Shown here: in pieces, positions 63,358 through 64,000 of the stretch | How positions within the stretch are numbered: the first letter of the stretch is position 1 | Layout: each line of letters begins with the position of its first letter | Notes under the pieces: model-generated | Databases searched by the model: none | What the model saw: the letters and a program-made list of their open reading frames with translations, nothing else | Told to the model about the DNA's origin: nothing | Origin: Mayamaea pseudoterrestris | Lineage: Eukaryota; Bacillariophyta; Bacillariophyceae; Sellaphorales; Sellaphoraceae | Direction of reading: 5' to 3' | DNA length: 64,000 nucleotides | Assembly (NCBI GenBank): GCA_027923505.1 | Contig: BROI01000035.1 | Span: 184,440 to 248,439 of the forward strand | Program-made: the position numbers and the translations under genes

Positions 63358-64000
63358 CATTTTGTCTCTTCCTTTTCGTGAGTATTTTATGTAGTGTAGT
63401 AGCGGTCAATGGCTTTGCTTGTATATGATTTACGGTAGATTAGTCAAGGGCAAAGGTTTCGCGACGGATATCATTCGGTGGTTGATTTTGTGTTGCGATG
63501 CGATCACGCCGGATCTTCGCGCCAAAACGGATCTTTCCGACTTGCGACTACCGGTACCGTCTGATTGCGAAGAACGTCTCGGCGAGTCGACTGCTGATTG
63601 GGGGGCCACTTTTCTCAAGCTATAGCTGTCGTATGAAAGATATAATTAGCGCAAACGGAGCGTAATAACATAAACCTTCGATTAGTGGTAGTAGTATCTT
63701 GTTTGGTTTTGTAGTTCCCGCGTAAAGTGGCGCTCAGAACTCGTTGCTGCGGCGTTGGCGAATGTGCACGCCGGCCCGCCCTGTACAAATCCTACCAGGC
63801 CCTTGCCCTGGTAAACTCTACGGGACCCTCCGCCACCGTTTTTGGTCACACACCATTACTACGCGAATATTACACGGCCTCATGAGCGCATTGTTTACCT
63901 TTAAAAATGTCCTACCGGCTCTGTTACGTTCATCTCAATCAGACGGTATGTACCGGTATACAATGCAGCTCCTTGCGCGCCACAGTATATGCCGCTAGTG
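63358..64000. other. Right-edge region without a recognised gene
   Basis: 643 bp upstream of RAD50. It contains TACCGGTA at 63,549 and 63,951. Short plus-strand frames exist (e.g. 63,419-63,625) but have no family support. Confidence 0.4.

Noticed and set aside
1-64000. tRNA and rRNA genes
   Set aside because: I looked for GGTTCGAATCC-type T-loops and rRNA-like conserved blocks and saw none I could support by eye; a covariance-model scan would be decisive.

Overview
The window is nuclear DNA of a protist, most likely a photosynthetic stramenopile (diatom-like alga). This is inferred from compact genes on both strands, few and short GT-AG introns (83-173 nt, donors GTACGT/GTAAG/GTGAGT, acceptors often CTGCAG or CAG), eukaryote-only families (eS17, Rab1, COG2, GPI mannosyltransferase, NAT9, Vms1/ANKZF1, FUN14, RAD50), an SDR resembling light-dependent protochlorophyllide reductase, a galactolipid-synthase-like GT-B protein and a copia element. 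No species can be named from the sequence alone.

Layout. 1-26 kb: a PP2C-like fragment running off the left edge, a GT-B glycosyltransferase-like gene, FUN14, a METTL21/FAM86-type methyltransferase, a PPR protein, a large two-membrane-span protein with PP1-docking motifs, an LPOR-like SDR, Vms1/ANKZF1, a conserved hypothetical gene, ribosomal protein eS17, and a second large two-span protein built from three phase-1 mini-exons plus a repeat-rich exon. 26-28 kb: a multi-span membrane protein with a signal peptide. 29,005-41,342: a 6,169-bp direct tandem duplication with no difference seen between copies. Each unit holds a Ty3/gypsy relic, a SAM methyltransferase, Rab1 and COG2. COG2 is truncated in the left unit and complete in the right. 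41.6-49 kb: a gamma-glutamyltranspeptidase-like gene, a 1,485-codon ORF joining a TPX2-like protein to a PIG-B/GPI10 mannosyltransferase, and NAT9.

49.4-63.4 kb is different. A TLC-domain gene, an EF-hand/patatin (SDP1-like) lipase and a full-length RAD50 are all recognisable but broken by many single-base frame changes, although several splice sites and active-site motifs persist. A copia retrotransposon (50,040-55,213) with identical 158-bp LTRs sits among them. This block is either decaying or badly base-called.

Most genes are housekeeping genes with no operon logic. The exception is Rab1 next to COG2: their yeast homologues bind each other in Golgi tethering, and they have been duplicated together. 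Start codons were chosen as ATG with purine at -3 where possible. Exon joins are by-eye predictions supported by reading frame and family motifs.
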